Assembly: GCA_003864495.1 (NCBI GenBank)
Contig: ML133365.1
Location: 3,417,856 to 3,481,855 of the forward strand
DNA: 64,000 bases
DNA from: Nemopilema nomurai
Taxonomy: Eukaryota; Cnidaria; Scyphozoa; Rhizostomeae; Rhizostomatidae
Direction: 5' to 3'
Below the pieces are notes generated by a model that saw nothing but the letters and a program-made list of their open reading frames with translations, was not told the DNA's origin and searched no databases. Shown here piece after piece: positions 12,001 to 26,353 of this stretch. Made by a program: the position numbers and the translations under genes. How positions within the stretch are numbered: position 1 is the stretch's first letter; each line of letters opens with the position of its first letter.

Positions 12001-15000
12001 TTTGAAAGAGCATGGAGGTGTGCGACAGAGCACTTGGATCTTGTTTCTATTGCATTGCAAGGTTCTGCAACACCCTCGGGAAAATCTGGTAATTCGCCAA
12101 GATCTGCTTTTTAGATAAAGATCTATACGATAAAAGCAGAGCAGGAAACATTTTCACTGCTTATAAGAGATGGAACCGATTTAGTGTATGCATTAGCAAG
12201 TTCGTTCAAGCGAATATCTACAAGTTACCCAAAATCGAGTTCAGCTGCAGTGATTCAATGCCACAAATTACTTAGACTATTCCCTGGTAACACAAGTGGT
12301 TAAGTTTCAACAATTTATAAACAGCATTTTAAGAGCATAATCGCAAATGTAATCTTATCATTATATTTGTTAAACATGATTACGGAATACATATTAGAGT
12401 GATTAAATGATTGGCTTTCCTTTTGATTCCGTGTATAGGAAATGCCCTGACGAGAGAATTTACAAAACATTCCCTTTTGCCGGAACTTTTTCGCTGTAGA
12501 AAACTGTGTCGACAGCGGAGTGTAATAACTGCGCAAATTTGCTAAAAATAGTCGAAATCGGTATTGAGGAAGGAATTAGAGAGTGCATAATCAGGGGAGT
12601 ACAAAGACCAGTCTGTTTCTCAGTTGCGAATGAAAAGATCGTTGTGAGTAATAACGGTGTTTAGCGGTACCCAGGGGTCAAGGTAAAGAAAAAAAGCGGT
12701 ACTCAGGGGAACAACGAGAACGCATCAACGGCCTTTGATTCAGGGTGTAGCCAACAAGCATCGACGAGGCTCCGTAAACCTGGCGCTACTGTCAATCAAA
12801 AGTAGCTGACACAAAGGGTTGGGGTGGATCGAATATTTCTTCTTAAAAGAATCGCCCACAGGAATATTGGCTAACTGAGCTCAAGCTAAAGTAACAGTCT
12901 AGAAACGATTGTTTAGATTCGATAAATGGCTACTGTCTTCTGCTTTAACTTCTTTGGCTTCTCGTGACTTTAACGTACAGAACTAAAATTAAAATCTCAA
13001 ATAAGTTAATAATAAATGAGCTCAAAGCAGAATTTTGCAAGAAACAAGTTTCCTCTGCTGCTCCCTCAAAATATGCAATCCGGATTTCATATTCAAAGGT
13101 AATACTATTCTGGTGACGTCATTTTGGGATCCTAAAGTAGTATTTAAGGTGTGATTTTGAAATCCTGACAATTCTACATCTGCTTGCCCTTTTTTCAAAT
13201 GCATAACCAGCGAAGAATCGTTAAGAAGGCCCTGTCACCAACATTTTCTTATGGAAATACGCGCTCAAGGACAATCTACAGTCCACAAGAGGGTGTTTGG
13301 AATAATAACGTATACCAGAACAGGCATTTCATTGACGATACTGTGCGAATGGCAAGGGCGAGTAGACAGCGTGACCTTGATGCAACTGAAAATCTGGGAA
13401 TAGCTTTCGTTTGTCTTGTTAGAATAAATGCGTTTACAAAATACGAGTTAAGTTGTGCACCTTTTAATTAGCTATCACATCTATTGCAGATTATTTTCCC
13501 ACGTTAATCCATTTTCCAATATCAGATGAGACAGGCTTGCCACATCGACGCCATTTTAAAGTAACCTTCTCTTGAATACAAAATGTTTGTTTACTGTTAC
13601 GAATTAGCTCATAATGGCTAGCAAACTGAAGTAATAAAAGAGCCAAGAGATTATCATTTAAGAGATTTTTAGGCTCATAAAAGGAAGCGTTGTGTTTTTG
13701 TTAGTTGGGCCAACCCAGTTTAAAGGCGACTGGAAAATCTTCAGTGACTGCCAAGCCGGAAGAACCTACCGTGTAGGATGCAAGGAAGCTTTTCTTTGGC
13801 TAATTCTCTTAACCCCTTAATAAACTCTCAAAATATCTGATAAAATCAGAGAAAATAAACAGCACAACTTTTGAGACGAAGATGATTAATAAAATGAAAA
13901 TCACTCTGTTGGTATTTTCGAGTTACTATTTCAAGCATCATTGGAAATCGTTTCCCCTTATACCCCAACTCTAAGTGGCTACCAAAACTACATTGGATAT
14001 TTTGAGTGCTACAATAATGGCTGCCGTGTAGAAAAGGCCAACCACGAATTTGTCTTGTGTTTAAGATAGGAATGTTGCTAAACCTTGCACGGTTGATCAC
14101 GTGATTTGATATTTCCTTTTGCTCTGCTTTGTAACAATCTGAATTTCAAAACTACGCCTTTCAAATCCTTTGCACTGCAAAGCTCATAAGTTAGGACTGA
14201 ACCTATCTTAAAAGTTTGGGATTTGCATACAACCGAATGTTAGGCAAGCAGCGCTCAATCCTCAAAACAAGTCATGCATTACAATCCAAAAAGGCATCGC
14301 ACGACTCTCGCTTGAAAAAAGCGCTCTCTAGATTTAGACATGCCAAATTTAAAAAAAGAAGTGTCCCATTGATCATGTAACGGGCGCCCGTGTATTCTTA
14401 ACCACCACAGATCACGTGCTACCCAAAGCACGGCTATAAAATGGTCTCCTTCTCATTGTTAAGTACTGATTTCTCTTCCCCTGCTAAACCACAGATACGG
14501 CCTGGTTTTATCTACAGTCAAATGTCGCACCAATGCATTAGGCTCAGGAAATCATTTTGAATTTCCGATACTTTAATCTTAAGCCACCTAACTTTCCAAT
14601 TAACAATATGTATCAACTGCGTCCTTCAGTCTGCGTTAAATAAGACAAAGCTTCTTATATAGCCTTCCAGGTCTTGAACGGACACTCTCGACATAAAATG
14701 ATAGGAACGTGACACTAAGAAATTCTAAGTTACCTGATAAACATGCAGACTGAGTCTCGTCTTGTCCTCAAAAAGAAGCTTTTTCTTACATCCCTTTCCT
14801 GTTCTCATCGTAGTTTTATCTATAAGCAATATTTCCCATCAAGGCAGAATTATATGGCCTTATTCTTGGTTCCAAGGCTTATTCCTTGAAGCCGATCTTA
14901 AATAAACAGATACTTTCCACAAACAACATTCTCCAAGACAGTCCATCAGTAGAGAACACGTGAACCAAATTTGAGCTAAGAAACCTGGTAGCCTACTAAA

Positions 15001-15361
15001 GACTACATGATTTGACACTTCTACACATTTGCTAGAAATATAGAAATATCCAGAAAAATGAATTCGAGCTTCGTTCCAAAAATTTGGAAATGAATGGTGG
15101 CTGTTACTGAGTGAGCGTGAAGTCTGTTTATAAAGGTACCAAGGCGAATGTTGACTTCATGATCTGCAAATAAGCCTTTCTTTCCTGGCCCAAATCTCTT
15201 GAAATATATCTTAATCAAGGTCTCTTATTCAGTATCATCCGTAAAGGAATTAAATTCTTTAGCGTGCGCTATTCGACACCTCTTCTCGTGAGGCAAACGC
15301 CTTCGTCTCTGCTCGAGTAAGAGCGAGCCTCTTAGCGCGCTTCACCGGCTCCTTTGAAAAG

Positions 15362-15390
15362 AGAACACCCATATTTCGCTTGGGTGTTCT
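15362..15390. repeat. Perfect 10-bp inverted repeat (hairpin)
   Basis: The arms AGAACACCCA and TGGGTGTTCT are exact reverse complements separated by a 9-base loop. It lies in a small GC-richer patch (about 15260-15420) within AT-rich DNA. It does not match the histone mRNA stem-loop or any spliceosomal RNA I could compare by eye. Confidence 0.7.
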
Positions 15391-15717
15391 GCAGCGGATG
15401 TCACACAAATGGACGTATCCTTTGCAGAATTAACAGACTTGCAATCAACTAAAAATTACAATCCATCATGTATATTTATAACAAAACTGATTGTATAAAA
15501 TGACAGACAGCTATTTATGTCCTTAGAGAAAACCTTGATGTAGAAGATCAATTACTAGCCGAGGTACAATTTTCATTTTTAAGGTTCAGCAGGAACTGTT
15601 TAGTGATTGCTGCTTAAAAAGGAACACCTTGTCAAGATTTCTTTTTCTACCGAGAATTTTCAATGAGCAACAATTTCCTAAGGCTCCTTTTTGAGGACAG
15701 ACTGGCCTAAGCAGCTG

Positions 15718-15750
15718 TCAAAATATCATTACTATCAAAATATCATTACT
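15718..15750 (+). repeat. Tandem duplication of a 17-bp unit
   Basis: The unit TCAAAATATCATTACTA occurs twice head to tail, the second copy lacking a match only at its last base. It looks like recent replication slippage; no gene is affected. Confidence 0.8.
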
Positions 15751-17223
15751 GGAAAAGATGGTATGTATTTGTCAAGGAACTGCTTGAATAATGATCCATT
15801 GGTGTTGGGTTTACCAAGCGAAAAATTGGCTAATTTTAATGGTTTAGTGATACAATTATTGGTGACATCTGAGGATAAACATTTCACATTACTTTGATTT
15901 GATACTATTAGATCATGGAATTTCTGCCAATGGTTCAGTGATCAAGGTCTGATATTCAAAATTGAGGCTCTCCAAACCTTTCGCTGACATTAGCTTTGTA
16001 CCAGTTACTGCCTTTGGTTATCATGTAAAGTAAGTATAAAGTAAGAACAAGAAGAAATTAGTTCGAATTACATTTAGGTATCATTTTTAAAAGTAAGATA
16101 GTTTCTTGGCTCATTTTGGCACTTCTGTCGCCGTTTTTCTTTCAAAAGCATCTCGTTTACTTTTGCGTACTTACCCTTAGCATGCTTTTCTGGGTCGCCC
16201 TTCAGTGGGTCGATAGGAAGGGAAAACATAAAATATTTACAGTTGATATCATGATATCACAGGCTGATTTTGGCCCTTAAACAATGATTGATGCATCAGC
16301 TACAACAATTTCTGAACCTGAAGAAAACAACTGAATCTCTGGATTCACGCCTTTCGTTACAGGTAAATAGCCTATTTCGCAAAAGCCTATCACCTTATGC
16401 ATTTTCATATGCTCCATAAAAAGAACGCTCCAGAATGACAAATAGTAATCGCTCAAAGGAAATAACAACGATAAATCACGTGACCGGCTGCTTTATCCGA
16501 TTAAGATATCAGATGCTAGACAAAAGAGTGTTTCTATAAAACTCCTAATGCAGTCGTAATCAAAATTCTACACGAGTCCCATCAGGCAAAACCACTTTCA
16601 AATGAAGGTCTACCCGATGTTGATTTGCCGTAGCAACTCGTAAACTTAGTTAAATTAATCGCATATGTTGAGAAGGTAAATGACAGAAATTGAAAAGTCT
16701 TAAAATTCAATAAGGATTACGATAAATGTAAAAACAATTTGGAGAGAAAGAAGAAAAAATAAAATCTGCATCACAGAATTTTGGAAGGATGGAAAATTGG
16801 AAGGAAGTTGAGTGAAAGATTGACGAAAGAAAGACTTTTAAAGAGGGGGTTCCGTTGGAGGTGGGGGTGCTGGAGCTGAAAGAAGAAAATTTCAAATGTA
16901 GACAGCATATTATTTAATGCATGTGAAAAGGAAGAGAGAGGCCTTTAACATTTATTTACGGAGGTTTTTAATCTTTATCAAAAGTCAGAGAATGAGCAAA
17001 TTCAGGCTCATTTTATCATAAGCAAGTAATTGAAGCAAAAGAGAATCAAGAAGTAGGCATGACATTAGAAGTCAAAGTTTTTACACCCTATTCTATATAA
17101 AAACCTCTCCAACCTAAAAAAGCTCGAGCCTGCTTCTCTTGTTGTGTTCTTTAAGAAAAACTCAGAGAGGGCATTAAACATCACGTTTCAGTAACATGTC
17201 ATATTCTAAAGGGATGCCATAGA

Positions 17224-17238
17224 GGGGGGGGGGGGGGG
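17224..17238 (+). repeat. Poly-G run (15 G)
   Basis: Uninterrupted run of 15 guanines in the intergenic interval. Its length is likely to vary and is prone to sequencing error. Confidence 0.8.
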
Positions 17239-17934
17239 AGGTGGATGATAAGCAGGACTTTGGCATGGCAAAGAAAAAGGCTCTGAATTAACTGAGGAAG
17301 TCTTATATAAACAGTTACGAGTTCTCGGTTGCTTTCGAGCGCTTTGAAACGCTGTAGTTTGAAACAAGTCTCCAATCAAGTCTCATTAGTAACAGCTGAT
17401 TATATTGTTTAAGCACACGCTAAGGGCAGTATACGTTTCGCAAAGTTAACTACAACTTGACGAAAATGTGCTCGATTGCTCTTCGGCATTTGGAATTTCA
17501 GAGATTCGCAGGAGTTGCATTTTCTTCTTTGTGCAAACCTTAAAAAGATACAGCAGTCTCAAAGCAAAAAAACGTTTTCTTTGTCGAATCATTTGTGTTT
17601 ATCCCGGCAGAAAACCCTAAATATTTTTCTAAAGCAGAACAGTCATACCGAAAAGAGCGTACGATTTGAAACTGACTAATTGCAATAAAAAAACTTGCAC
17701 CAATTTTAGTAGAAAGAGGATTATTGAAACAATTACCCGATACATTTTTAGTGGTAAATTTCTGGGTAATGGCTGGAATTTATACTTGTTTAGTTTAATT
17801 TTGTGGCGGCAAGCCTTTTCTAGAAATGCTGTGATTTTAGTGCTGAAAATTATGAAAAGATTCTACCAGTACACAGGTCAGCAACAAGTTGTTCAGCCAC
17901 AGTGAAAGCAAAGTCACAAGACATAGTCATAAGT

Positions 17935-17960
17935 CAAGGAGGCACAGCTAAGCCTCCTTG
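17935..17960. repeat. Perfect 9-bp inverted repeat
   Basis: The arms CAAGGAGGC and GCCTCCTTG flank an 8-base loop. Isolated in intergenic DNA with no neighbouring coding sequence; function unknown. Confidence 0.6.
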
Positions 17961-20900
17961 TAAAGAAGAGCCCCGCCCACCCCTTCAAGAGCACGACCTC
18001 TCTGTTGTTGTTTTTCTACTTCATGTTGCTGTCCGTTGGAGCGTTTTGTTTGGGGCGAATCGGTCGTGGTAAACAGGTTTGCAAGGCAATACGTTGTCAT
18101 GCAGTGCCAATTTCATTTAACAAAAAGGAAATTGATGCCTGATATCGAGTAAAAGAGTCAAAGAAACAGCTAACCAGCCTCCAAGACGAACATATGAAAA
18201 GTTTGTCGATCAATTTGGCCATGATTTCTCTCGTGTTTGTGAAAACAGTCGCCGCTCCTTGCGGCAATATTTAGCAGACGTGCGGCATATCGGGACACAA
18301 ATTAGGGAAAGAAAAGCTGAAGAGTTTAATTATGCTTGTGTTTGGTTACTGCCAAGACTGATGAATGAGTGTTGGCGAGGAGGGTACGGCTGACGGATGG
18401 GGTCCCCCGTGATGGATACAGGGGCAATGGGGGTGATGGAAACAGGGACGGGGTCCTTCCAGAGAGGCAAGAATCAGTGAGAGTTGCTGTACCTCACAGA
18501 AAAATTACTTTAATCATATGTAGTTAATTGTTGATGATTAATGATCTGAAATGCATTGTTAGAGACGTGATTTTGTGACGTGATTTAAGTTGCGGGACAA
18601 CACAGAATCTAGGTGGTGATGGAAAGGTAATAGGAGGAAACGAATTGTTGGCCTCAGCTATAGAAGCTCTCCATTAATTGACAAAAGTCACCAAAATCTC
18701 TATAATTAGTAACGGAAGGAGGAGCAAGTTGAAAACTATATCTAAAGCAACAGATCTAAAAGCAAATATTAAACCCTGAAAATTAATTGTTATGTAACCT
18801 TGCATTATTGGTGTAACCTTCTGTTTTGTGGGAGTGTGACAGGCAACTTGTGCAGACAATAGTCTTCAATAGCTATTCAAAAGGTTTTATATATTTTTCT
18901 GCGAGAAGGTATCGCCAGCAGTGCAGGTTAATAGAACAATTTAAGATATTGCATTCACCCATGGTTCGTCTGGGAATTGTGATCACATCAAGTTTCAGTA
19001 AAGATTAATCGAGTCACTTCACAGAAGGTTTTCTGTGGCCCTTTCAAGATATCAAACATTTAAAACGGTTTTCAAGTGTTTACTGGCTTGGTGAAACCAA
19101 AATCTTTTTGCACCTTCACAAAACATTATTCATTGAGTTGGGGTGAATAATAAGAGAAAGATGTGACATAACGATGGAAAAGATTAAAGCATTCATTTTT
19201 CACATTGTCTGTTACTCATAGATATTGCTTGAAAAGCACACGTCCTCGGATCAATATCAAAGACCTTATAGCTAGAATGAATGAAAAGACCTTATAGCTA
19301 TATTTTCACTCTTACTTGTCTCCAGCAGTCATCTAAGAGAACATTGTTTATCATTAATTGATGAAAGTGTCACAGAAGAAGCATTCTTAAGAGCATTCTT
19401 GCGGTATGTCAAATGGTCCACAACGAACCATTTAGCTACAAATTGCTTCAATAGGGTCAAACTCTAAATCAAACGGTAGGCGGGTATTTTCAGTATGAGG
19501 GTAGGTTTCCAAATTCACAAATCCCTAGGAATTGTACCGTTATGATTTTGTTGGAAGAAAAAAGATTAAGTGCGTGAAACTAGTTGATCTGGTGTGGAAA
19601 GTAACATGAGATTTATGGCTGTTGCTATAACAGGAAAGAGGACGAAGTTTTCCTGTGAGGCGGTACATAGAATCATTAATATGCTCATTTGTAAAAGATA
19701 CCCGGAGAGGCTTTGGCGTCCGATAAGATTCATTCAACAGGCCACCAATTGTCCCTTCTCTTTTCCAGGGTTCAGTTGGAATTCGCAGTTTCAGTTGGCT
19801 AGGTACCCGCATAAATGTTACACCCATAGTTGGGGGGAGGGGGCAGGTGATGTCCAATTACTCTCAGCGAATAAAGAACGTCGTCAATTTACATGTAACA
19901 AAGGTGGCATCAAACTTCTGTGAGTAGACAGGAACACAATAGTCGCATACGTGCGATTGTTACATTTAGTAACAACAGACGATCCTTGATACAGTAAGAA
20001 TATGTAATGAGCATTGTGAAGAGCATGGTGTAGTGGAAAGTGTATATGCTAAAAACAGAGTCTTGGGAAAAGGCAGTTTGCTCGAAAAGTTGTTGAATCA
20101 AAGAATTCTCTTGAAGGCAGCCTTCAATTAGAAAAATACGGAACTATCCGAAGAAAGAATTTGAAGAAGGACAAGATATGGTGCCTTAATCCTTGAATGT
20201 TGCGAGAAACTGAAACTTCTAATTAAAAAGAAGACCAAAGAACAATTCCCTTAGCAGTTTACAAACTATGAAAGCCATTCAAAAGCTGTTTCTACCCTAA
20301 GTGCATAAATCAGCTTATGAACTGGATATGAATTGCACTTCTCAACTTCTTTAATGGAAAGGGTCAGGGTGGTTGCTAATGGAGACAATTTCCATGTATT
20401 TTTATGACAACCTTGAGTGTCTCTTAACTTTTAATCAAGAAATACGATATGAATATTTTTGTGGCTCGAAAAGCACAGTTCTCACATTTGAAAGCGAAAC
20501 GATGAGTATAAGAGGATTAAAAAGGGTGACAGTTCAAACGAATAACGAACGATTGTTTAGAGAGGGTTTTTCCACTGCTTGCAGTGACTTAGTTTAATCA
20601 GCAGTTTATTGAACTCAAAGTAACCACTTAGGTTGGACTGGCGTTCACCTTCTTGACTCTCGCCAAAAGTTAAGCCATGAATTCGCCTCGTCACTGTAGG
20701 TTTAGCGCGGGACTATAGTTTGTCAACACTAGATAACCAAAAATCAAAGGATATTGGAAAAAACAACCTCAAGTAAATGCAAGGTATATTGTGCATCTCC
20801 TTAAACAAACAGGCCGTTAAGCCCAACCGATTTTCATTTCCTCCGAGGCATAATGTATTGAAGTCAATGCCCATGTGATTTGAACCAAGTCTGATACTTG

Positions 20901-23900
20901 ATATTGATTGGAGAGCAAACAAGCCTTTGAAGTTTGCAATCATAAGCCTCAAGTGATCACAATTACAGGATGCAATAACTTAGGAAAAGTCGATCTCTCC
21001 GCAGCATTTTAAGCACCGCTGCGATGCACTGAACGAGATGCTTAAATGGCAAAACCCGGACCAACCTCAAATCCACTTGCATTGCAATCAGGCCGGTGCT
21101 TAAATTCTTTGTGCGAGCGATGCAGTAAGGCCCAATTAATCGTAAGCGCCAGCCACCACCTGAAGGTATTTGTTCGCAACTTTTGCCGAATAGGTGAACT
21201 CTTCTCTTGCCTTGAATATGATAGTAATGTCCAATTTTAAAAAGGCAAAAGCAAAATGGATGGTTATTGTCAAGCCTTACAGAATAACTAAATATTCTTT
21301 TTCGGATAGAACTGTATAGACAAAAGTCAAGAAAAATTCTATATTGGCCTAAATAATTCTGGATATGGCAAGAAGATTTAAATAAGAAATCACTAAAAAT
21401 TTGTTGTTATATGAAAGAAAATGTATAACATACTGTAGTCATCGGGATTCTGGGATTAAGGCGAAGCGTTGCCTAGCGAGTTCGAAATCAAATCTGGATG
21501 CATGGACTGATTTGTTTCAACATGACTCATTGAACTGCATGAGATAAAGTACGGTACTAGCAAATGGCCGAAAGTTAGAAATTGCCGTGCTGGTGGGGAT
21601 ATACCTGCGCGCAGCATTCTCTTCCCGCGCGCCTGCCCGCCCACTTCCGCACGGAAACAGATGTGCGGTTGGAGAGTTCGCCGACAGAAGGACTTTTTCC
21701 CTGCCTTCTTTATCAAAAAGAATAATTCAATTACAAGTCAACTCCTCAGTTGTTGAATGTGTTAATAAGGAGTAATTATTGTGCGTATCTTATCTTTCCT
21801 CTGCACCCCAAGCCCACAAGCAGCGATGGATTAGCAAACTAGGCCTAATTAAGAAACCGCTCAAGGAATGTACACAAATTACGTCAGATCGATCAGTTGG
21901 GTCAATTCATCTAAAGCTGTCAGTGGTCTCACTCCGATCAGAGGTCCGTTGAACAGCTTCATTTCCAGTCCCACATTCAGCCGAGGTGTCTGGGACAGTG
22001 TGCTTACTGCTCAAACTGGGGTGCGTGCAGAGAGACGGCATCACAAAGCACCCCTCTTCGACAACCAGTTATTTAAGGCACACTGGCCAAAATAATAAGG
22101 CATAAATCATCAGGGGGTGTTTGAAAAATCCCAATGTTCGACCCTTCTGGATTGATCTTCGAATCTGTTCGGCGCGTAATTACGCTCCTTACTCCCCTCA
22201 ACATCTAGATGATTCATCAACGCATGGAGATAGATGAACCGGAGAAAGTTACAAGGAGATGTACCGAAGCTTGGAAAGGTTCGGTGAGTCAGAGGCGACT
22301 AGGGCTAGGGAATCTACGAGAAGCAAAACTGCCATACAAACTCACACAGCCTCATCCTAGGCGCAAACTGGCCCTTTCGTAACTGTCCACTTCTGTCCTA
22401 CTTAATCATGATGGGATCAATGCAGCTGCAAAAGACGTGCGCGCTTTATTATTGAGGGATTCCATTGCATTACGAGAAACCAACGTGTTAATGATGGATT
22501 TAAGAATCAAATCGTCTGTTATCAAAAGCGCACCGTGCGGTATGCGAATTTCCACTTGCTTACGGCACATTCTCATCATTCGTCGCTCCCCTCCCCGCTC
22601 CAGGTCTCGTTTCGAATACGAGGCACGAGAAAATCCCAACCATTGCATGGTCCCATTAACACGGGCAAGCTTTTATTCTGCAAATGCCATGTCTGTTAAA
22701 GAGGGAGTCATTTTCCATATTCTAGACTAACACAGATTAGAGCATTTTGGCATTAATGTCGACCTTTGTGCAGATCAGAACACAGAATTCATAGCTGTAA
22801 ACAGCAGAAAACTCACAGAAATACTAACAGGAATTTGCTCTTCCATTGTGTGTACACCTAAAGGTTGAGTTTAGAGCTGAAACTGAGACAAATCGGAGTC
22901 GTGGTTGGCTTCTGATTCACACTTCGAGAAAACTAACATTCGATACCTCCTACTTGACAGATGAAGCCAAAACAAATATGCTGCGAAATCGTTCTAAGAA
23001 TGGACTTCATTTCAAGTGCTAATGACAATAGCATTAGGGCTTAAACAATCGAGGTGAGATGCGTGGCAACTTGTAACGTGGGTAGCTGGGTTTACCGCAG
23101 GACAGAAGGTGCGTTCTTAGCGCCTTGCCAAACACGGCTTTGACAAATAAGCAGTTCGCACAATGTCATTTGCGAAATTCACTGGGCAGCTTGCTGTATT
23201 CTCACTTCAAGAAACTGGAGACGATTAGCTGATTTTGGTCATAGTTTGAACTCAGATTACAATGAGTAACCGAAGGGTTGACGCAAATGAGAAGCATTCG
23301 GCAGAAGGGGAGGGAGGGGTTAATGTGGTGCTTTTCCACGAAGAAGGTTAAGTTCGTGAGCTTACAATACTATTTCTGACTCCAAGTAACGTAGCGAAGT
23401 TTAGAATGGGGAATGCGTGCTTTTGTAGGAAGCTGCATTGGACCTTTCATTTACCAACGTTGATTATGGTATAAAACTCATTCATAGTCCAGGAAAGTAA
23501 AACTTTAAGATGAAATCTAAAGTTTGTTCTTTTTTGCATATCGGAAAAGATGTTTTGCTATATGTGGTTAGGGAGTTCGTTGCCTGAAATTTTTCATAAC
23601 TAGCCACTGATCTTCAGAATTTCCCTGCTTTGCATTCGTAGAGTCGCGGTATTTCAAGTCGTGCAGCTGTGATACGAATCGCCTAATCACGAAGAAAATT
23701 GTCAAGCGTAAATAGTCCGTTTTGATAATCCTATTATTTGATTGATCATTTTGAGGCAAGTGATGAAAGAGGTGGTCTTTATGCAGCAGATGCATCTCCA
23801 AGATTACCAATTCTGTAATGAACAATGACTTTAACTTGATAAGAGGAACTTTACCTTCTCTAGAGCCTCCCAATATTAGTCCTCTTACAAAACTGAATGT

Positions 23901-24144
23901 AGATGATATTGGAAGTAATTTTCCCTTTGGTTGCTCTCACCTGGATTAATGAATCGATAAATCACTTAATCGTCATTCAATTTCGATACATAAATCAATT
24001 AATGACTTTATTAATTAATGGCAAACCAGCGTTTAAGAAGGATTCTTTCATAAAGAACTAGATATAACGTTGATTTCCTGTTGAATTGATGTGCAGTACA
24101 TGTAAATGAATGATGAATGTTGTAAAGAGAACTTGGCCTGCTCT

Positions 24145-24207
24145 GGGCTCGCTACTAACCGAAGGATTTGGAATCTAATAGCCATGGATAAAACCACTAC
24201 GCCACCC
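24145..24207 (-). repeat. tRNA-like relic, probably SINE-derived, with a broken B box
   Basis: On the minus strand the segment begins GGGTGGCGTAGTGGTTTT, which fits an RNA polymerase III A box (TGGCNNAGTGG). About 35 bases later it reads CGGTTAGTAGCGAGCCC. That is a B box (GGTTCGAGCCC) interrupted by the five bases AGTAG. It is therefore not a functional tRNA gene; a decayed tRNA-derived SINE head is the simplest reading. A GC-rich tract follows at higher coordinates (24235-24450), while the surrounding DNA is AT-rich. Confidence 0.4.
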
Positions 24208-26330
24208 ACTTTTGCAAGAAATGCGAATGGGGATTAACACCGCTACGGCGGGTTCTTCGTAACTCAAACTCGACAAATCATCCGGCTGTCGATCAGCAGA
24301 TTCGCCAGTACAGCATCGGGGCCACTTACTGGTACCCAGGGCGCTGGATCACTGTGCGTGGACGTGGTTGCGGCCACTCGTCAGCGCATGTCACTACCTT
24401 CCCGGACAAAATTATCGGGACCAAGTGCGATTTTCTGCGACTCTCAAATTCACGTTGCCCCTATCAATATCTAATATCTCCTACCCCCCCTCCCCAATAA
24501 AAGTTAGGTCTCAAAAATTTTGATAAAGTATAAAATGTGAAGTCTCGAAAATTTTGTCTGCGACAGTAGTCCTAAACTAGAGCCTGGGTTGGCAAATGTG
24601 GAAGGGCTTAACAAGTATTATATTCAAACTTCCTTATCTCTAGAAACGGATAGGGGCACTTTGCCAGTTCACCGTTCTTGATAACATTGTACAATTACAT
24701 TTTCTCCATTGACAATTGACAATTCTCAATCAGTAAACAGCTCATGGACTTGTTGTAAGCCTCAACAAAGCAAATCTTAGTACATAGGGCACACAATATG
24801 AAAAACAAGCATTGAGCATTTACGGTTGATTGTTTCTGTACTTGTGTCTTTATTGGAAGCCAAGCAAAAGCTTGGTTGATTAAAAGTGAGATCCCCGCAT
24901 CTGCTATTAACAATGTGTAGAAACATGGCAAATACGCCTTGTGAAAAGGTTCATCTGTACAAGGCGACAAAACAAATGCAGTATTGATAATCTATACCCG
25001 CTATGTTTGTTAATTAAGGATTGGAGAAACGTCAATGCTCATTTGTTTAACAGCAATGACGTTAACTGTCAAGAGCAGGTTTACCGAAAGGGAAGATTTT
25101 CACACACCTTGAACTACAATCTCTGCCAAAAGTAGTTGCAACACCGCGAGATTTTTGTGATTTTGCGATCCCCGTGTCTCGTTGGTGGTTGCGACCCCTT
25201 TACCCCCTCAAATAATGTTGCATCGTTAGGTGAAGGACATAGGTATATGAAAATGTTTCACTTGTTTTTAGGATTATTCACTTTTGCGCTACACAACATT
25301 TTTTGCGGGGCGAAAGGATTTGGCACCTTGTGCGATGCGTAAATTTAAGGACTTTTGGTAAAATTTATAGTCTTGTTTGGTCAAAGAATCATTAAATCAA
25401 CTGTGGTCAGTTTCGATAACTAAGAAAAATCCCTAGTGACGTCATAGGGCCAACCCATCAGATTTGATGTGGAGAAACTTTTAACAATATCAGATTTACT
25501 TTCTAACCTTTAAACCAGTGCTTCTTTTCTTCGATATACATGCATAGATTATACTTGTCCTTTTATGTAGTGCAAATTTGGCTTCAGTGAGTTCGATTGT
25601 TGTTTACGTCTTGTGACCATTGGCAGTGGAACCTCGTCCTCTTGCGTCTCCACACAAAGCATAGCTTCGTCGGCGTCAAAATGTCTTTCACATCTCCAAT
25701 GAACTGTTGAATTTTATTACCAGAGCTTCCAGCATTGGCCAAATCAGAAAAATTCAACAAATTCCAAATGTTTCTCCAATGTTGACCAGTTTGGCTACCA
25801 TGTTGGATTGCCCGTGTAAAAAATTGCTGCTCGAATGTTTTAGCATTTTTCGGCACCATAAACTTGTCGAATTGTTTACCTTTCTGGTAACATTGTTATG
25901 CAACAATTCAACTAAATTACCCATCCTGGAAATGCCAACATGCGCCGCAATTATGCAGTACTGCGCAGCACTGCGCGCAACTCCAAAATGGAGCGTCTGT
26001 CCAAAAACTCTGGAAGTGTTCTAAACGCAACGTGGGGGCGCAGGTTTTGATGTTGTTACCCATAAATTTGAAAATCAGTTGTTTGTAGGCCCCATTTAAT
26101 AGAACGTCAATTTTGTCGAAGATTCAGTTGATAGCAAGAGCAGATACCCTTGCTGCCTTTTGCACAAGGTTAATGGGCTTCCGTTTTTAACTCAATGGAA
26201 CAGTGGGCGTGGATGTAAAAGAAGAACTGAAGATTCAAGTTTTAATAAAGCACGGTAACTAGACATGGAAAATTTGTTGACTATTGGCTTGTTTACATGT
26301 TTCTCTATTTGCCGATTGATCAATAGAATA

Positions 26331-26353
26331 ATTGATTGATTGATTGATTGATT
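26331..26353 (+). repeat. (ATTG)n microsatellite
   Basis: Five consecutive ATTG units plus a partial one, in intergenic DNA. Confidence 0.8.

Noticed and set aside
19540..19923. Overlapping frames of 105 and 109 codons on opposite strands
   Set aside because: Both strands are open over the same bases with no family likeness, as expected of a stop-poor stretch.
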